Assembly (NCBI GenBank): GCA_015233015.1
Contig: JADFYO010000008.1
Span: forward strand, 1-64,000
DNA: 64,000 bases
Direction of reading: 5' to 3'
Source of the DNA: Nitrospirota bacterium
Lineage (GTDB): Bacteria; Nitrospirota; Thermodesulfovibrionia; Thermodesulfovibrionales; Magnetobacteriaceae
The position numbers and the translations under genes were made by a program. The notes beneath the pieces were generated by a model that worked only from the letters and a program-made list of their open reading frames with translations, searched no databases and was not told where the DNA came from. Positions 52,660 through 61,250 of this stretch are shown here, piece by piece. Each line of letters opens with the position of its first letter. Within the stretch, counting starts at the first letter, position 1.

Positions 52660-52689
52660 TTGCCCAACCGTCCCTGAAACTGTTATACT
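52660..52689 (+). promoter_or_regulatory. Promoter of the radical SAM gene, near-leaderless
   Basis: TTGCCC (52660-52665), 18-base spacer, TATACT (52684-52689). The GTG start at 52698 is only eight bases beyond the -10 box and no RBS precedes it. Confidence 0.5.
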
Positions 52690-52697
52690 GCCAACTT

Positions 52698-55181
52698 GTG
52701 AACTTATCTCTTTTTAGAAAACCGAGCAGGTATATTGGCCATGAAGTCAATATGGTCAGGAAAAGTGGCTCTCCTGTTAAGGCCGTTTTGTGCTTCCCTG
52801 ATGTTTACGACATCGGTATGTCACATCTTGGGCTTAAAATCCTTTATAAGATTATCAATGACATGCCGGACTGTGCCGCGGAGAGGGCATTCTCGCCGTG
52901 GATTGACATGGAAGAATACCTCAAGAGGGAGGGGCTGCCGCTTTGTTCTGTTGAAAGCGCCACGCCTCTCCGCGATTTTGACGTTGTGGGGTTCAGTCTT
53001 CAGTATGAGCTTTCGTATCCGACAGTGCTGAATATGCTCAGCATGGGAGGGATACCCATAAGGGCGGAGGAACGGCAGGACGGCGGCGCGATAGTGATTG
53101 CCGGCGGGCCGTGTGCCTTAAATCCATTTCCCGTGCTCCCGTTTTTTGACGCCTTTGTCATAGGTGACGCAGAAGAGGTGATTAAAGATATAATGAACTC
53201 TGTCCATAGGCATAAGCGTGATGGCGACGGCAGGCGTGAAACTATTTTAAAGGAACTGGCCGCCCTTGACGGCGTTTTTGTACCGGCGTATTCATCGGGG
53301 ACGGTAAGACGCCTCTATCTGGCTGACTTAAACGCTGCCCCATACCCGGACACCCCCGTAGTGCCGTACATGGAGGTCGTCCATGACAGGATAAACATCG
53401 AAATTTCGCGCGGCTGTTCATGCGGGTGCCGGTTCTGTCAGGCGGGGATGATTTACAGGCCGACGAGGGAGCGCGAGCCTTCCACAGTTTTGGCAATTGC
53501 CGAGGCTGCCGTTAAAAGCACCGGCTACGGCGAGATCTCCTTTACGTCACTAAATGCGGGGGATTATACCAGGCTGCCGGAGCTTCTCAGGATGTGCAAC
53601 CGGAAGTTTGACGGCCGCAACGTGTCATTTTCGCTGCCCTCGATGAGGATAAATTCCATCACAGAGGCGGTCTTAAAGGAAATTAAAACGGTAAAGAAAT
53701 CAGGGTTCACCATAGCCCCCGAGGCCGCATCCGCACGCCTTAGGAGCGTCATCAATAAGGATTTCAACGAGGACGACTATGAGCGCACTCTCCATACGAT
53801 TTTCAGCCAGGGATGGCTTAACCTGAAATTATATTTTATGATAGGGCTGCCCACTGAGACAAGCGAAGACATCGAGGCCATTCCCGCTATGGCGGTGAAG
53901 TCTCTGAAGATGGCAAAAAAATTCACCTCGCGCCACGTAAATATAAACATCGGCGTCTCCACATTCGTCCCCAAGGCACACACGCCGTTTCAGTGGTACG
54001 GGCAGATACCGCTTGAAGAAATAATCGAAAAGAAACGATTTCTCATAAAGGCAATCTCCAAAAAGGGCTTAAACTTTAAGGGACACAATGAGCAGATGAG
54101 CGTGCTGGAGGGTTTTATTGCCAGAGGCGGGAGTTCCGCGGCAGCTGTCATCGAGGCCGCGTGGCGGGCAGGGGCGCGTCTTGACGCATGGGGAGATGTG
54201 TTTAAGTACGAGCACTGGCAGGAGGCGATGGAAAAAACTGGTATCGATATTGCCTCGGAGGCCGCGATGGCTTATGACTTGGCCCATGAGTTTGAATGGA
54301 ACAAGATAGACACGGGTGTTTCTCATGACTATCTGAAAAGGGAATATAAAAAGGCGCTGGAGTTGGAGACGACCCATGACTGCCGCAAAGGCTGTACCGC
54401 CTGCGGCCTTAAATGCGCAAGTGCAGAGTTCTTGTGCAGGGACACAGTCGTCTCAGGCACGAATAAAGTGGCTCAATTCATAGATAGTGTCTTTAATCCT
54501 GTAAGAGTGCGTGTGGCGTTTTCAAAGGCAGGGCATCTTATGTATCTTTCTCATCTTGAGATGATGTCGGCGGTGCTCAAGGGGCTGCGGCGCGCTCTGG
54601 TGCCGCTTGTGCACTCAAAGGGATTTCATCCCATGCCGGTGGTGTCGTTTTCTCCGGCGCTTGGAGTTGGAGTTGAGGGATTGCGGGAGTATTTCGATAT
54701 GGAGGTTACGCCGCCCTTTGATATTATGAAATTCAGGGAGGCCATATCGCGGGAGATCCCCTTCGAGGTAAAGGAAATGTTTTTTATTTCACGGGATACG
54801 CCGGCGCTTGGAAAATTTGTTACAGCCTATAAGTACGCGTTCCGTATCGATGAATCTGAGACGATTTCCTCGCTCAGGGATAAATTAATTTCAGCAGAGC
54901 TGCAATGGTTGACACCAATGATGGTAAATTTTGATATAATTAATGGGAGACTTGTGATATTAGTTAAAGACACGAATGAAAAAAAGGTGAAAATTTCTGA
55001 GATAGCAGAGGTACTCACGGGGTTAAACGCGGTGGAAGCCGGTATTAAAAGACTGGCCCTCTATGGGTGGGTAAACGGCGGCGATGGGGTAGGCGGCAGA
55101 TGGGTGATGCCCTGCGAGGCTTCGGGCGGAAACAGTGTGCCCGAATTGCCGGAATTAAAAGAGGCGGTGGATATTGGCTAA
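52698..55181 (+). CDS. B12-binding/radical SAM protein fused to a DUF2344 domain
   Basis: 827 residues. Residues ~1-590 match the TIGR03960 family: B12-binding-like N-terminus (FPDVYDIGMSHLGLKILY), GGPCALNPFP, then the radical SAM cluster C-x3-C-x2-C within ISRGCSCGCRFCQAG (~240-247). A Cys-rich joint follows (HDCRKGCTACGLKC), and the C-terminal ~220 residues are DUF2344/TIGR03936 (RVAFSKAGHLMYLSHLEM, HSKGFHPMPVVSFSPALGVG). The two parts are separate genes in many bacteria. The family regularly sits upstream of RNase G, as here (8-base overlap), which hints at RNA or ribosome modification, but no reaction is established. Confidence 0.9.
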   Translation: MNLSLFRKPSRYIGHEVNMVRKSGSPVKAVLCFPDVYDIGMSHLGLKILYKIINDMPDCAAERAFSPWIDMEEYLKREGLPLCSVESATPLRDFDVVGFSLQYELSYPTVLNMLSMGGIPIRAEERQDGGAIVIAGGPCALNPFPVLPFFDAFVIGDAEEVIKDIMNSVHRHKRDGDGRRETILKELAALDGVFVPAYSSGTVRRLYLADLNAAPYPDTPVVPYMEVVHDRINIEISRGCSCGCRFCQAGMIYRPTREREPSTVLAIAEAAVKSTGYGEISFTSLNAGDYTRLPELLRMCNRKFDGRNVSFSLPSMRINSITEAVLKEIKTVKKSGFTIAPEAASARLRSVINKDFNEDDYERTLHTIFSQGWLNLKLYFMIGLPTETSEDIEAIPAMAVKSLKMAKKFTSRHVNINIGVSTFVPKAHTPFQWYGQIPLEEIIEKKRFLIKAISKKGLNFKGHNEQMSVLEGFIARGGSSAAAVIEAAWRAGARLDAWGDVFKYEHWQEAMEKTGIDIASEAAMAYDLAHEFEWNKIDTGVSHDYLKREYKKALELETTHDCRKGCTACGLKCASAEFLCRDTVVSGTNKVAQFIDSVFNPVRVRVAFSKAGHLMYLSHLEMMSAVLKGLRRALVPLVHSKGFHPMPVVSFSPALGVGVEGLREYFDMEVTPPFDIMKFREAISREIPFEVKEMFFISRDTPALGKFVTAYKYAFRIDESETISSLRDKLISAELQWLTPMMVNFDIINGRLVILVKDTNEKKVKISEIAEVLTGLNAVEAGIKRLALYGWVNGGDGVGGRWVMPCEASGGNSVPELPELKEAVDIG

Positions 55182-56673
55182 CGAGATAATAATAAATACG
55201 ACATTGGACGAAGTACGCGTAGGGGTGCTCGAGGGCGGACAGCTCGTCGAGTTCTACGTGGAAAGAAAGAAAGAGGCGAGCCTCGTAGGAAACATATTTA
55301 AAGGTAAGGTGGTAAAAATACTGCCGGGAATGCAGTCTGCCTTCGTAGATATTGGGCTTGAAAAGGCGGCGTTTCTCTACGTTGCCGACATAAAGACCGA
55401 GGTTGACGATTTTTCTGAATTTATGGAGGACACCGACGTGCCTATTGAGATACCAGGCAGGCGCGCAAGGAGCGACCTCACCATCAGCGAATTGATTCAG
55501 GAGGGGCAGGAGGTGCTTGTACAGGTCTCAAAAGATCCAATCGGGACGAAGGGTGCCAGAGGCACATCCTATATAACCATACCCGGCAGATATCTCGTCC
55601 TCATGCCGACAATAGAGCATGTCGGCATCTCCAGACGCATAGTAAATGTCGAGGAGCGCCAGCGCCTCAGGGCAATTATAGACGAGATAAGACCCAAGGG
55701 CTATGGCCTCATTGTAAGGACCGCAAGCGAGAACTCAGACCTCGAGGAACTAAGAAAGGACACCGAGTTCCTGCTTCTTATCTGGGACAATATTCAAAAG
55801 AAAAAGGAAAAGGTCTCAGCCCCGTCGCTGCTTTACAGCGACCTTGACCTCACCTTCAGAAGCGTACGCGACCTGCTTAACGACGATGTCGAACGTCTGG
55901 TCATAGACAACAGGGATGAGTACGAGAATATTCTCGACTTTGTAAAGAACTTCTTTCCAAAACTGCTGAAGAAAATAGAGCTATATGACAGGCGCGAGCC
56001 AATATTCGAGGCATTCGGAATAGAAATAGACATATATAAGGGTTTGGACAGAAAGGTGTGGCTTAAATCAGGCGGCTACATTGTAATAGACCAGACCGAG
56101 GCCATGACCGTCATAGACGTAAACACAGGCAAGTTTGTCGGGAAAAAAGACCTTGAGGACACCATTTTAAAGACGAACCTCGAGGCTGTCAAGGAAATCG
56201 CCTACCAGATAAGGCTGAGAAACCTGGGCGGCATAATCATAATAGATTTCATAGACATGGAAATTCTCGAAAACAGGGATAAGCTCTACTCGGCCTTTGT
56301 TGAGATGATGAAAAAAGACAGGGCTAAAAACACCATATTCAATGTCTCAGAGATAGGTCTCATTCAGATGACGAGAAAGCGGATAAGGGAAAGCCTCGGC
56401 AGGACGCTGTGTGAAAGCTGCCCGATGTGCGATGGCAAGGGGTTTGTTAAATCTCCTAAGACTATAAGTTATGAGATTTTCAGGAGATTAAAAAAGATTC
56501 CCCTTCACAAGGGAGCCAAGGTAATCATCTCGGCCAATCCCATAGTCGCCGACTACCTTTCGGACGAACAACGCGCCGGTCTTGAGGAGTTCGAGGTAAC
56601 CTATGATATAGTCATCATAGTGAAGGCCGACTCAAGGTTTCATCGCGAGAAGATTGAAATAATGGTTATTTAG
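55174..56673 (+). CDS. rng: Ribonuclease G/E
   Basis: 499 residues, the RNase G size, without the RNase E scaffold tail. It has an S1 domain (NIFKGKVVKILPGMQSAFVDIG, ~35-140) with an internal acidic insert, the 5'-sensor/RNase H-like parts (GTKGARGTSYITIPGRYLVLMP), the catalytic Asp motif AMTVIDVNTGKF and IIIIDFIDM, and the Zn-link CESCPMCDGKG. It processes rRNA and decays mRNA. The TTG start at 55174 overlaps the radical SAM gene. Confidence 0.94.
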   Translation: MANEIIINTTLDEVRVGVLEGGQLVEFYVERKKEASLVGNIFKGKVVKILPGMQSAFVDIGLEKAAFLYVADIKTEVDDFSEFMEDTDVPIEIPGRRARSDLTISELIQEGQEVLVQVSKDPIGTKGARGTSYITIPGRYLVLMPTIEHVGISRRIVNVEERQRLRAIIDEIRPKGYGLIVRTASENSDLEELRKDTEFLLLIWDNIQKKKEKVSAPSLLYSDLDLTFRSVRDLLNDDVERLVIDNRDEYENILDFVKNFFPKLLKKIELYDRREPIFEAFGIEIDIYKGLDRKVWLKSGGYIVIDQTEAMTVIDVNTGKFVGKKDLEDTILKTNLEAVKEIAYQIRLRNLGGIIIIDFIDMEILENRDKLYSAFVEMMKKDRAKNTIFNVSEIGLIQMTRKRIRESLGRTLCESCPMCDGKGFVKSPKTISYEIFRRLKKIPLHKGAKVIISANPIVADYLSDEQRAGLEEFEVTYDIVIIVKADSRFHREKIEIMVI

Positions 56674-56678
56674 ATAAC

Positions 56679-57518
56679 ATGCAAATTCTTCCAAAAAAGT
56701 TCGGGGATAAGTACGAGGCTCTGCTGACGTATTTAAGGGGATTAGAGGGCGTGGTACTGGCGTACTCCGGCGGCGCGGACAGCACATTTTTACTCATGGC
56801 GGTGAGGGACTCAGGCGTTTCAGCTCTTGCGGTAACGGCCGTCTCTCCTTCGATGTCATCCTCTGATTTGAATGCCGCACTTGATATGGTCAGTGCCATC
56901 TCAGTTGCTCACGAGATAATTCACACCGACGAGCTTAACGATGAAAATTATTCCAGTAATACCCCTGACAGGTGCTTTTACTGCAAAAGCGAACTGTTTA
57001 AGAAATTAAAAGACATTGCCACGGCTAAGGGACTGCCCCATGTAATAGATGGAAGCAACATAGACGACCTCGGCGACTATAGGCCGGGCCTCAGGGCAAA
57101 GGCCAGCTATGGCGTGATAAGTCCGCTTGCCGAGGTAGGGCTTACAAAGGCTGAGATTCGTCAATTATCCAGATGTAAGGGACTAAAGACATGGGACAGG
57201 CCCTCATCCCCCTGTCTCAGCTCGAGGCTTCCCTATGGGGAGCAAATCACCGTGAGTGCCCTGCGTATGGTTGAGCAGGCGGAGGTAGTATTAAAAGATC
57301 TTGGCTTTGTGAACCTGAGGGTGAGAAAACACGGCGACATGGCACGCATAGAACTCATGGATGAGGATATAGCAAAGGCAGTCAGGGCGGAAATCAAAGA
57401 GGTCATCATACAAAGATTTAGGGAAATCGGCTTTCTCTATGTAACCCTGGACATGGAGGGCTACCGGAGCGGGAGCCTCAACAGGGGGTTAAAAGCAGCT
57501 GGAGTTTCCATCTCGTAA
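56679..57518 (+). CDS. larE: ATP-dependent sacrificial sulfur transferase LarE
   Basis: LarE adenylates the dicarboxylated nicotinate precursor and donates its own cysteine sulfur in making the nickel-pincer cofactor of lactate racemase. The 279-residue protein has the PP-loop AYSGGADST (30-35) and the sacrificial cysteine in PSSPCLSSRLPYG (C179, equivalent to Lactobacillus C176). DGSNIDDLGDYRPG is typical. It starts five bases after rng and ends five bases before the GlcF-like gene. larA, larB and larC are not in the window. Confidence 0.92.
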   Translation: MQILPKKFGDKYEALLTYLRGLEGVVLAYSGGADSTFLLMAVRDSGVSALAVTAVSPSMSSSDLNAALDMVSAISVAHEIIHTDELNDENYSSNTPDRCFYCKSELFKKLKDIATAKGLPHVIDGSNIDDLGDYRPGLRAKASYGVISPLAEVGLTKAEIRQLSRCKGLKTWDRPSSPCLSSRLPYGEQITVSALRMVEQAEVVLKDLGFVNLRVRKHGDMARIELMDEDIAKAVRAEIKEVIIQRFREIGFLYVTLDMEGYRSGSLNRGLKAAGVSIS

Positions 57519-57522
57519 CGCG

Positions 57523-58746
57523 ATGAACGAGAAGGAATTCATAAGTCTAATTCGCCTGTGCGTAAAATGTGGCGGCTGCAAGACGCAATGCCCCACTTAC
57601 TCGGTGTGCAAAGAGGAGTCGGAGACCGCCCGCGGCCGCATAAGGCTCTTACACGCACTTGTCGAGGGCAAGGTCAAACCGACCAAAAAATTCAACGAAA
57701 AACTCAGAAGCTGTGTCCTCTGCGGCTCGTGCGCAAATCACTGCCCGCTCAACATAGACCTAATGGAGATATTCTACCACGCCAGGACAATAATAAAAGA
57801 CCATGACAACACATTGGCCGCTGCCGGTTTTTTGAGTAAGCTCGCGTTTAAGAACACGGATTTCACCATAAACCTGATTAAGCCATTTCAGAAAATGATT
57901 AATAACAGGCTTGCAAGAAAAAAACTAATGCCGGCGAATGTCCAATTCACTGAGAATCAGTTCAAGAAGACGGGCATATTTATGGTAAAAAATAAGATAG
58001 GCCGTGTGGCGGTATTTACGGGCTGTACGATAAAGCATATATATCCTGAGCTGATGTTCTCGGTGGCGAGGGTCTTCAACGCGCTGCGCTATGAGGTGGT
58101 ATTTCCGACGTCGGAGGTATGCTGCGGGGTGCCGTTCAGGTCGCTTGGCCTGGAGTCGACGGCTGTGTCATATGCGGAGAAGAACTACGAGATCTTTAGT
58201 AAACTGAAGGTTGATGCCATTATATCGCTCTGCCCGACGTGTGTAGTCTCGCTGAAAAAGCACTATCCCGTATTAATAAATAAGGAGCTTGAAAATGTCT
58301 ATGACATATCGGACTTCCTGCGTGGCAGGATAGACATGGACATGATTGACGACAACATCGGCCAGCGGCGTAAGACGGTGAACCTGAAAGCGGTGTTTCA
58401 TGAATCATGCCATCAGCGCAACGAACTCAAAAACGGCAGCCAGACAAGGGAACTGATACGCGCGCTGCGACGTGAGCAGCACGATGCTTCCAACCCCTTT
58501 GACATAGAGCTTCTTGAGCCGGACAAGCAGTCATGCTGCGGCTTCGGCGGGACATTCAGCGTGTTTTTTAACGATATGTCAAATTACATACTTAATGAAA
58601 CCGTAAAAGAGCTGGACAAGACAAAGGCCGAGGCAGTAATCACCACATGCCCCAACTGCATATTCCAGCTAAGCAAGGCAATTCAGGACAAGCCCATCTA
58701 CCATCTGATAGAAATCATCGAAGAGGCCATAACCCCGCAGGTGTAA
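57523..58746 (+). CDS. GlcF/LldE-like (Fe-S)-binding oxidoreductase subunit
   Basis: 407 residues. Two N-terminal [4Fe-4S] motifs (C13-C16-C19-C23 and C64-C67-C70-C74, each CxxCxxCxxxCP) are followed by two CCG domains (EVCCGVPF with CPTC, and SCCGFGG with CPNC). This is the architecture of glycolate oxidase subunit GlcF and of lactate dehydrogenase Fe-S subunits. The partner FAD subunit GlcD is not adjacent. Beside larE, a role in lactate or glycolate oxidation is plausible but unproven. The 3' end of the gene is duplicated at 59737-59896. Confidence 0.88.
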   Translation: MNEKEFISLIRLCVKCGGCKTQCPTYSVCKEESETARGRIRLLHALVEGKVKPTKKFNEKLRSCVLCGSCANHCPLNIDLMEIFYHARTIIKDHDNTLAAAGFLSKLAFKNTDFTINLIKPFQKMINNRLARKKLMPANVQFTENQFKKTGIFMVKNKIGRVAVFTGCTIKHIYPELMFSVARVFNALRYEVVFPTSEVCCGVPFRSLGLESTAVSYAEKNYEIFSKLKVDAIISLCPTCVVSLKKHYPVLINKELENVYDISDFLRGRIDMDMIDDNIGQRRKTVNLKAVFHESCHQRNELKNGSQTRELIRALRREQHDASNPFDIELLEPDKQSCCGFGGTFSVFFNDMSNYILNETVKELDKTKAEAVITTCPNCIFQLSKAIQDKPIYHLIEIIEEAITPQV

Positions 58747-58775
58747 GGTTTTACGTAATTACTGTGCAGCTCTTG

Positions 58776-58784
58776 TGATATAAT
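58776..58784 (+). promoter_or_regulatory. Extended -10 promoter, leaderless, of the NTase toxin-like gene
   Basis: TGATATAAT (58776-58784) is a perfect extended -10 element (TGnTATAAT). Six bases separate it from the ATG at 58791, with no Shine-Dalgarno. The -35 region is weak, as extended -10 promoters allow. Confidence 0.55.
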
Positions 58785-58790
58785 ATACTA

Positions 58791-59519
58791 ATGAGCAAGA
58801 ACGGCGAACAGTCTGACATGGAAGGGCAAGCGTGGGAAGCCGTGCTGTCGTCGATTTGCCGATTGCAAGTCGTGCTGCCGGAAGCAGTGCTTGTTGGCGG
58901 GACAGCTTCGGCGATTTACGCTGAGCACCGTCTTTCGTTTGACCATGATCATGTTCTGCCCGATCTCAGGGAGCGCTTCGATGCTGTTTTATCTGAACTG
59001 GAAGCGGTTTCAGGTTGGGAGACGGCACGTGTCAAACGTCCTGTTTTAATCCTCGGCTCTCTGGATGGGGTTGAGACTGGTGTGCGTCAACTACGCCGAA
59101 CAAAGCCTTTAGAAACCACGGTCATGCGAGTGGGCGGTCATGAATTGGTTTTGCCGGCATTGCCGGAGGTGCTGCGCATAAAGGCCTTTCTCTGCCTGCA
59201 GCGTAATGCCACGCGGGACTATCTCGATTTGGCCGCTTTGGCTGCACATATTGGGGTCGAAGCCGCCTGTGACGCTCTATGGAGCATGGATGAACTCTAC
59301 CCGCAAAAGAGCGGAGGTGAGTGGGTTGTGCGTACTCAGCTGATACAGCAGCTTTCAGCGCCGCAACCATACGACCTCGATGAAATAGACCTTGCCGAAT
59401 ATAAGGGGGTTCGTCCTCCATTTGATAGCTGGGGTTATGTTGCCGGGATGTGCGGCAAATTGTCCGATTGGCTGCTGAATGTTTGTGAGAAGGCGTTGCC
59501 TGAGGAGTTTGAAGAATGA
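58791..59519 (+). CDS. AbiEii-like nucleotidyltransferase, toxin candidate
   Basis: 242 residues with a nucleotidyltransferase motif VLVGGTASAIYAEHRLSFDHDHV: GG-T then, after a helix, D-H-D as metal ligands. VLRIKAFLCLQRNATRDYLDLAALA matches the helical part of AbiEii/DUF6036-type NTases. Such proteins modify tRNA or proteins and act as toxins or abortive infection effectors. It overlaps the following small gene by four bases (ATGA). Base composition and leaderless start differ from the flanking operon, and the pair lies between two copies of the GlcF-like 3' end. Confidence 0.72.
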   Translation: MSKNGEQSDMEGQAWEAVLSSICRLQVVLPEAVLVGGTASAIYAEHRLSFDHDHVLPDLRERFDAVLSELEAVSGWETARVKRPVLILGSLDGVETGVRQLRRTKPLETTVMRVGGHELVLPALPEVLRIKAFLCLQRNATRDYLDLAALAAHIGVEAACDALWSMDELYPQKSGGEWVVRTQLIQQLSAPQPYDLDEIDLAEYKGVRPPFDSWGYVAGMCGKLSDWLLNVCEKALPEEFEE

Positions 59520-59752
59520 AGCACCGCCACTTAACGCATGAGAAATTTACGATTGCGGCAATTGAGGACATTATTGACAGAGGCCAGGTACCCGACTGGA
59601 TTCCATTGATCAGAGCAATTCGGGCTGACCCGTACGGTGAGATTGCCTTGAAAACTGGTGCCCTGTGCGAGCGCCCCCTGTTCGGGTCATCTGTATTTCG
59701 TCGCGTACTCAACGCCGCGAGACAGTCGCGTCCGTTAAAACTACATACTTAA
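59516..59752 (+). CDS. Small partner protein of the NTase, antitoxin candidate
   Basis: 78 residues, helical, beginning MKHRHLTHEKFTIAAIEDII with IPLIRAIRADPYGEIALKTG. Small proteins of this look accompany the NTase in other genomes as far as I recall, but no named domain is identified. The start overlaps the NTase stop (ATGA), typical of toxin-antitoxin pairs. Its last codons (RPLKLHT and stop) run into the duplicated GlcF fragment, so the native C-terminus may have been altered by the insertion. Confidence 0.55.
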   Translation: MKHRHLTHEKFTIAAIEDIIDRGQVPDWIPLIRAIRADPYGEIALKTGALCERPLFGSSVFRRVLNAARQSRPLKLHT

Positions 59753-59896
59753 CGAACCCGAAAAGGGCTTGATAAGACAAAGGCCGAGGCAGTAATCACC
59801 ACATGCCCAAACTGAATATTCCAGCTAAGCAAGGCAATTCAGGACAAACCCATCTACCATCTGATAGAAATAATCGAAAAAAGACTTGACAAATGA
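59737..59896 (+). pseudogene. Displaced 3'-end fragment of the GlcF-like gene
   Basis: Hand alignment shows 59777-59877 matching 58621-58721 over 101 bases with four differences, all to A: three are synonymous (cca, aaa, ata) and one turns Cys (tgc) into a stop (tga). Weaker similarity continues upstream to 59737 (NYILNEP.. versus NYILNET..) with a one-base deletion, and downstream it ends in KRLDK and stop. The fragment is untranslated debris of a gene end. Confidence 0.85.
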
Positions 59897-59947
59897 ATAT
59901 TAGTGTTATAAACTAGTAAATGTTGTACAACAAAAGAGTTGTATAAC
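59886..59947 (+). promoter_or_regulatory. Promoter and tandem palindromes before the NTPase operon
   Basis: TTGACA (59886-59891) and TATAAA (59907-59912) with a short 15-base spacer. Downstream are GTTGTACAAC (59922-59931, perfect) and GTTGTATAAC (59938-59947, one mismatch), sixteen bases apart, one and a half helical turns. They can also pair with each other as an 11-base hairpin. They lie in the 5' leader and look like operators or an RNA element. Confidence 0.5.
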
Positions 59948-59994
59948 ATCACCGTCATGTCTGTGGCGGCAGTTTCTACTGGAGGTGTTAAGTT

Positions 59995-61239
59995 ATGGTT
60001 GACCACATTAACGACGAAGAAGGGCCATCATTCGTAATCGGCAATATCGCCAGAGGAATCGATATGTGGGACAGGGATGCTGAAATAGATGAAATTTGGA
60101 AAACCTTAAAAAATGACAATGTATTGCTCAAGGCATGTCGCAGGTTTGGTAAATCGAGCATTATGTTAAAGATGAAAGAAAATCCTCGTCATGATTTCAT
60201 TTGCTTTATGTTCGATGCGGAAAGCACGAAAAGTCCTGAGGATTTCGTTGTTACCCTTCTTGATAAATTACGTGCCGAGAATGAATTAAATGGTGATGCA
60301 AACCTAAAGAAATTGTTAAAGAAAGCAATAAGGATTATAAAAAAATCATTTAACGCCATTGATCAGGTGGGTATCTCAGAGTTTAGTTTGAAATTTAGAG
60401 ATGCCATCTCTTCTGATTGGCGTAAAGTAGCAGTTGAACTTATTGATTATTTATCTGGTTTCAACAGAAAGATTTTGTTTATTATCGATGAACTTCCTCA
60501 GTTAATTCTAAATATGAAACAACACCACGATAATAACGTGGCGTGTGAGTTTCTTAACTGGTTTCGAGAGGTTCGACAATCACATAATTTATCGAATATT
60601 CGATGGCTTTTTGGTGGCTCAATTGGTATTGAACATGCAATAAAAAAGGTTGGTGCTCAAAACACCGTGATTAATGACCTCTCTATAATTGTTTTAAAGC
60701 CATACAGCGATAAAATAGGCAGAGAATTTATCGCGGCATTATTAAAACAAGAGGGGAAGTTCAGAGAAATATCATCAGGGATAATTGAAAAAATCATGAA
60801 CACCGTCGGCTCACCGGTACCATATTTCCTTCAAATTCTCATAAAAGAAAGCTTGGATACAATGAACGCTGCGGGAGAGGCTACTCTGACTAATGAAATC
60901 ATAGAAGATGCATATCATGAAAGCGTACTTGGTGTTGCAAAAAGGGCTTATTTTGAGCACTTTTATGATAGGCTTTCCGACTACTATGACAACAACGAGG
61001 TTGAAATAGTCAAGCAGATCATTGTCGAGACGGCTAGAAAAGAAGGTGGTATATCAAAAGCAGATCTCTCTGATTTATATAAAACGATAGTGGGAGATAA
61101 AATCCCTGGGACACGTATTAACGATATTATGGCCGACCTTCAAAATGAATTTTATATTGTTTATGATCATACTATCGGCACTTATCGTTTTTTAACGAAT
61201 GTTCTAAGGGATTGGTGGTTGAGATATCACAGTGATTAG
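59995..61239 (+). CDS. P-loop NTPase of the archaeal-ATPase/STAND type
   Basis: 414 residues. Residues ~15-60 (FVIGNIARGIDMWDRDAEIDEIW) and the P-loop ACRRFGKSS (~47-54), which has Ala where the first Gly is usual, Walker B ILFIIDELPQLI (~158), a sensor-like IRWLFGGSIGIE, and a winged-helix end (KADLSDLYKTIVG...TYRFLTNVLRDWW). This fits the PF01637-like ATPases found in archaea and multicellular or magnetotactic bacteria. The RBS GGAGGTG precedes the ATG by seven bases. It is followed after 11 bases by a second NTPase. AT-richer than the preceding operon. Function unknown; defence or signalling is inferred. Confidence 0.75.
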   Translation: MVDHINDEEGPSFVIGNIARGIDMWDRDAEIDEIWKTLKNDNVLLKACRRFGKSSIMLKMKENPRHDFICFMFDAESTKSPEDFVVTLLDKLRAENELNGDANLKKLLKKAIRIIKKSFNAIDQVGISEFSLKFRDAISSDWRKVAVELIDYLSGFNRKILFIIDELPQLILNMKQHHDNNVACEFLNWFREVRQSHNLSNIRWLFGGSIGIEHAIKKVGAQNTVINDLSIIVLKPYSDKIGREFIAALLKQEGKFREISSGIIEKIMNTVGSPVPYFLQILIKESLDTMNAAGEATLTNEIIEDAYHESVLGVAKRAYFEHFYDRLSDYYDNNEVEIVKQIIVETARKEGGISKADLSDLYKTIVGDKIPGTRINDIMADLQNEFYIVYDHTIGTYRFLTNVLRDWWLRYHSD

Positions 61240-61250
61240 AGGGGGTAACA

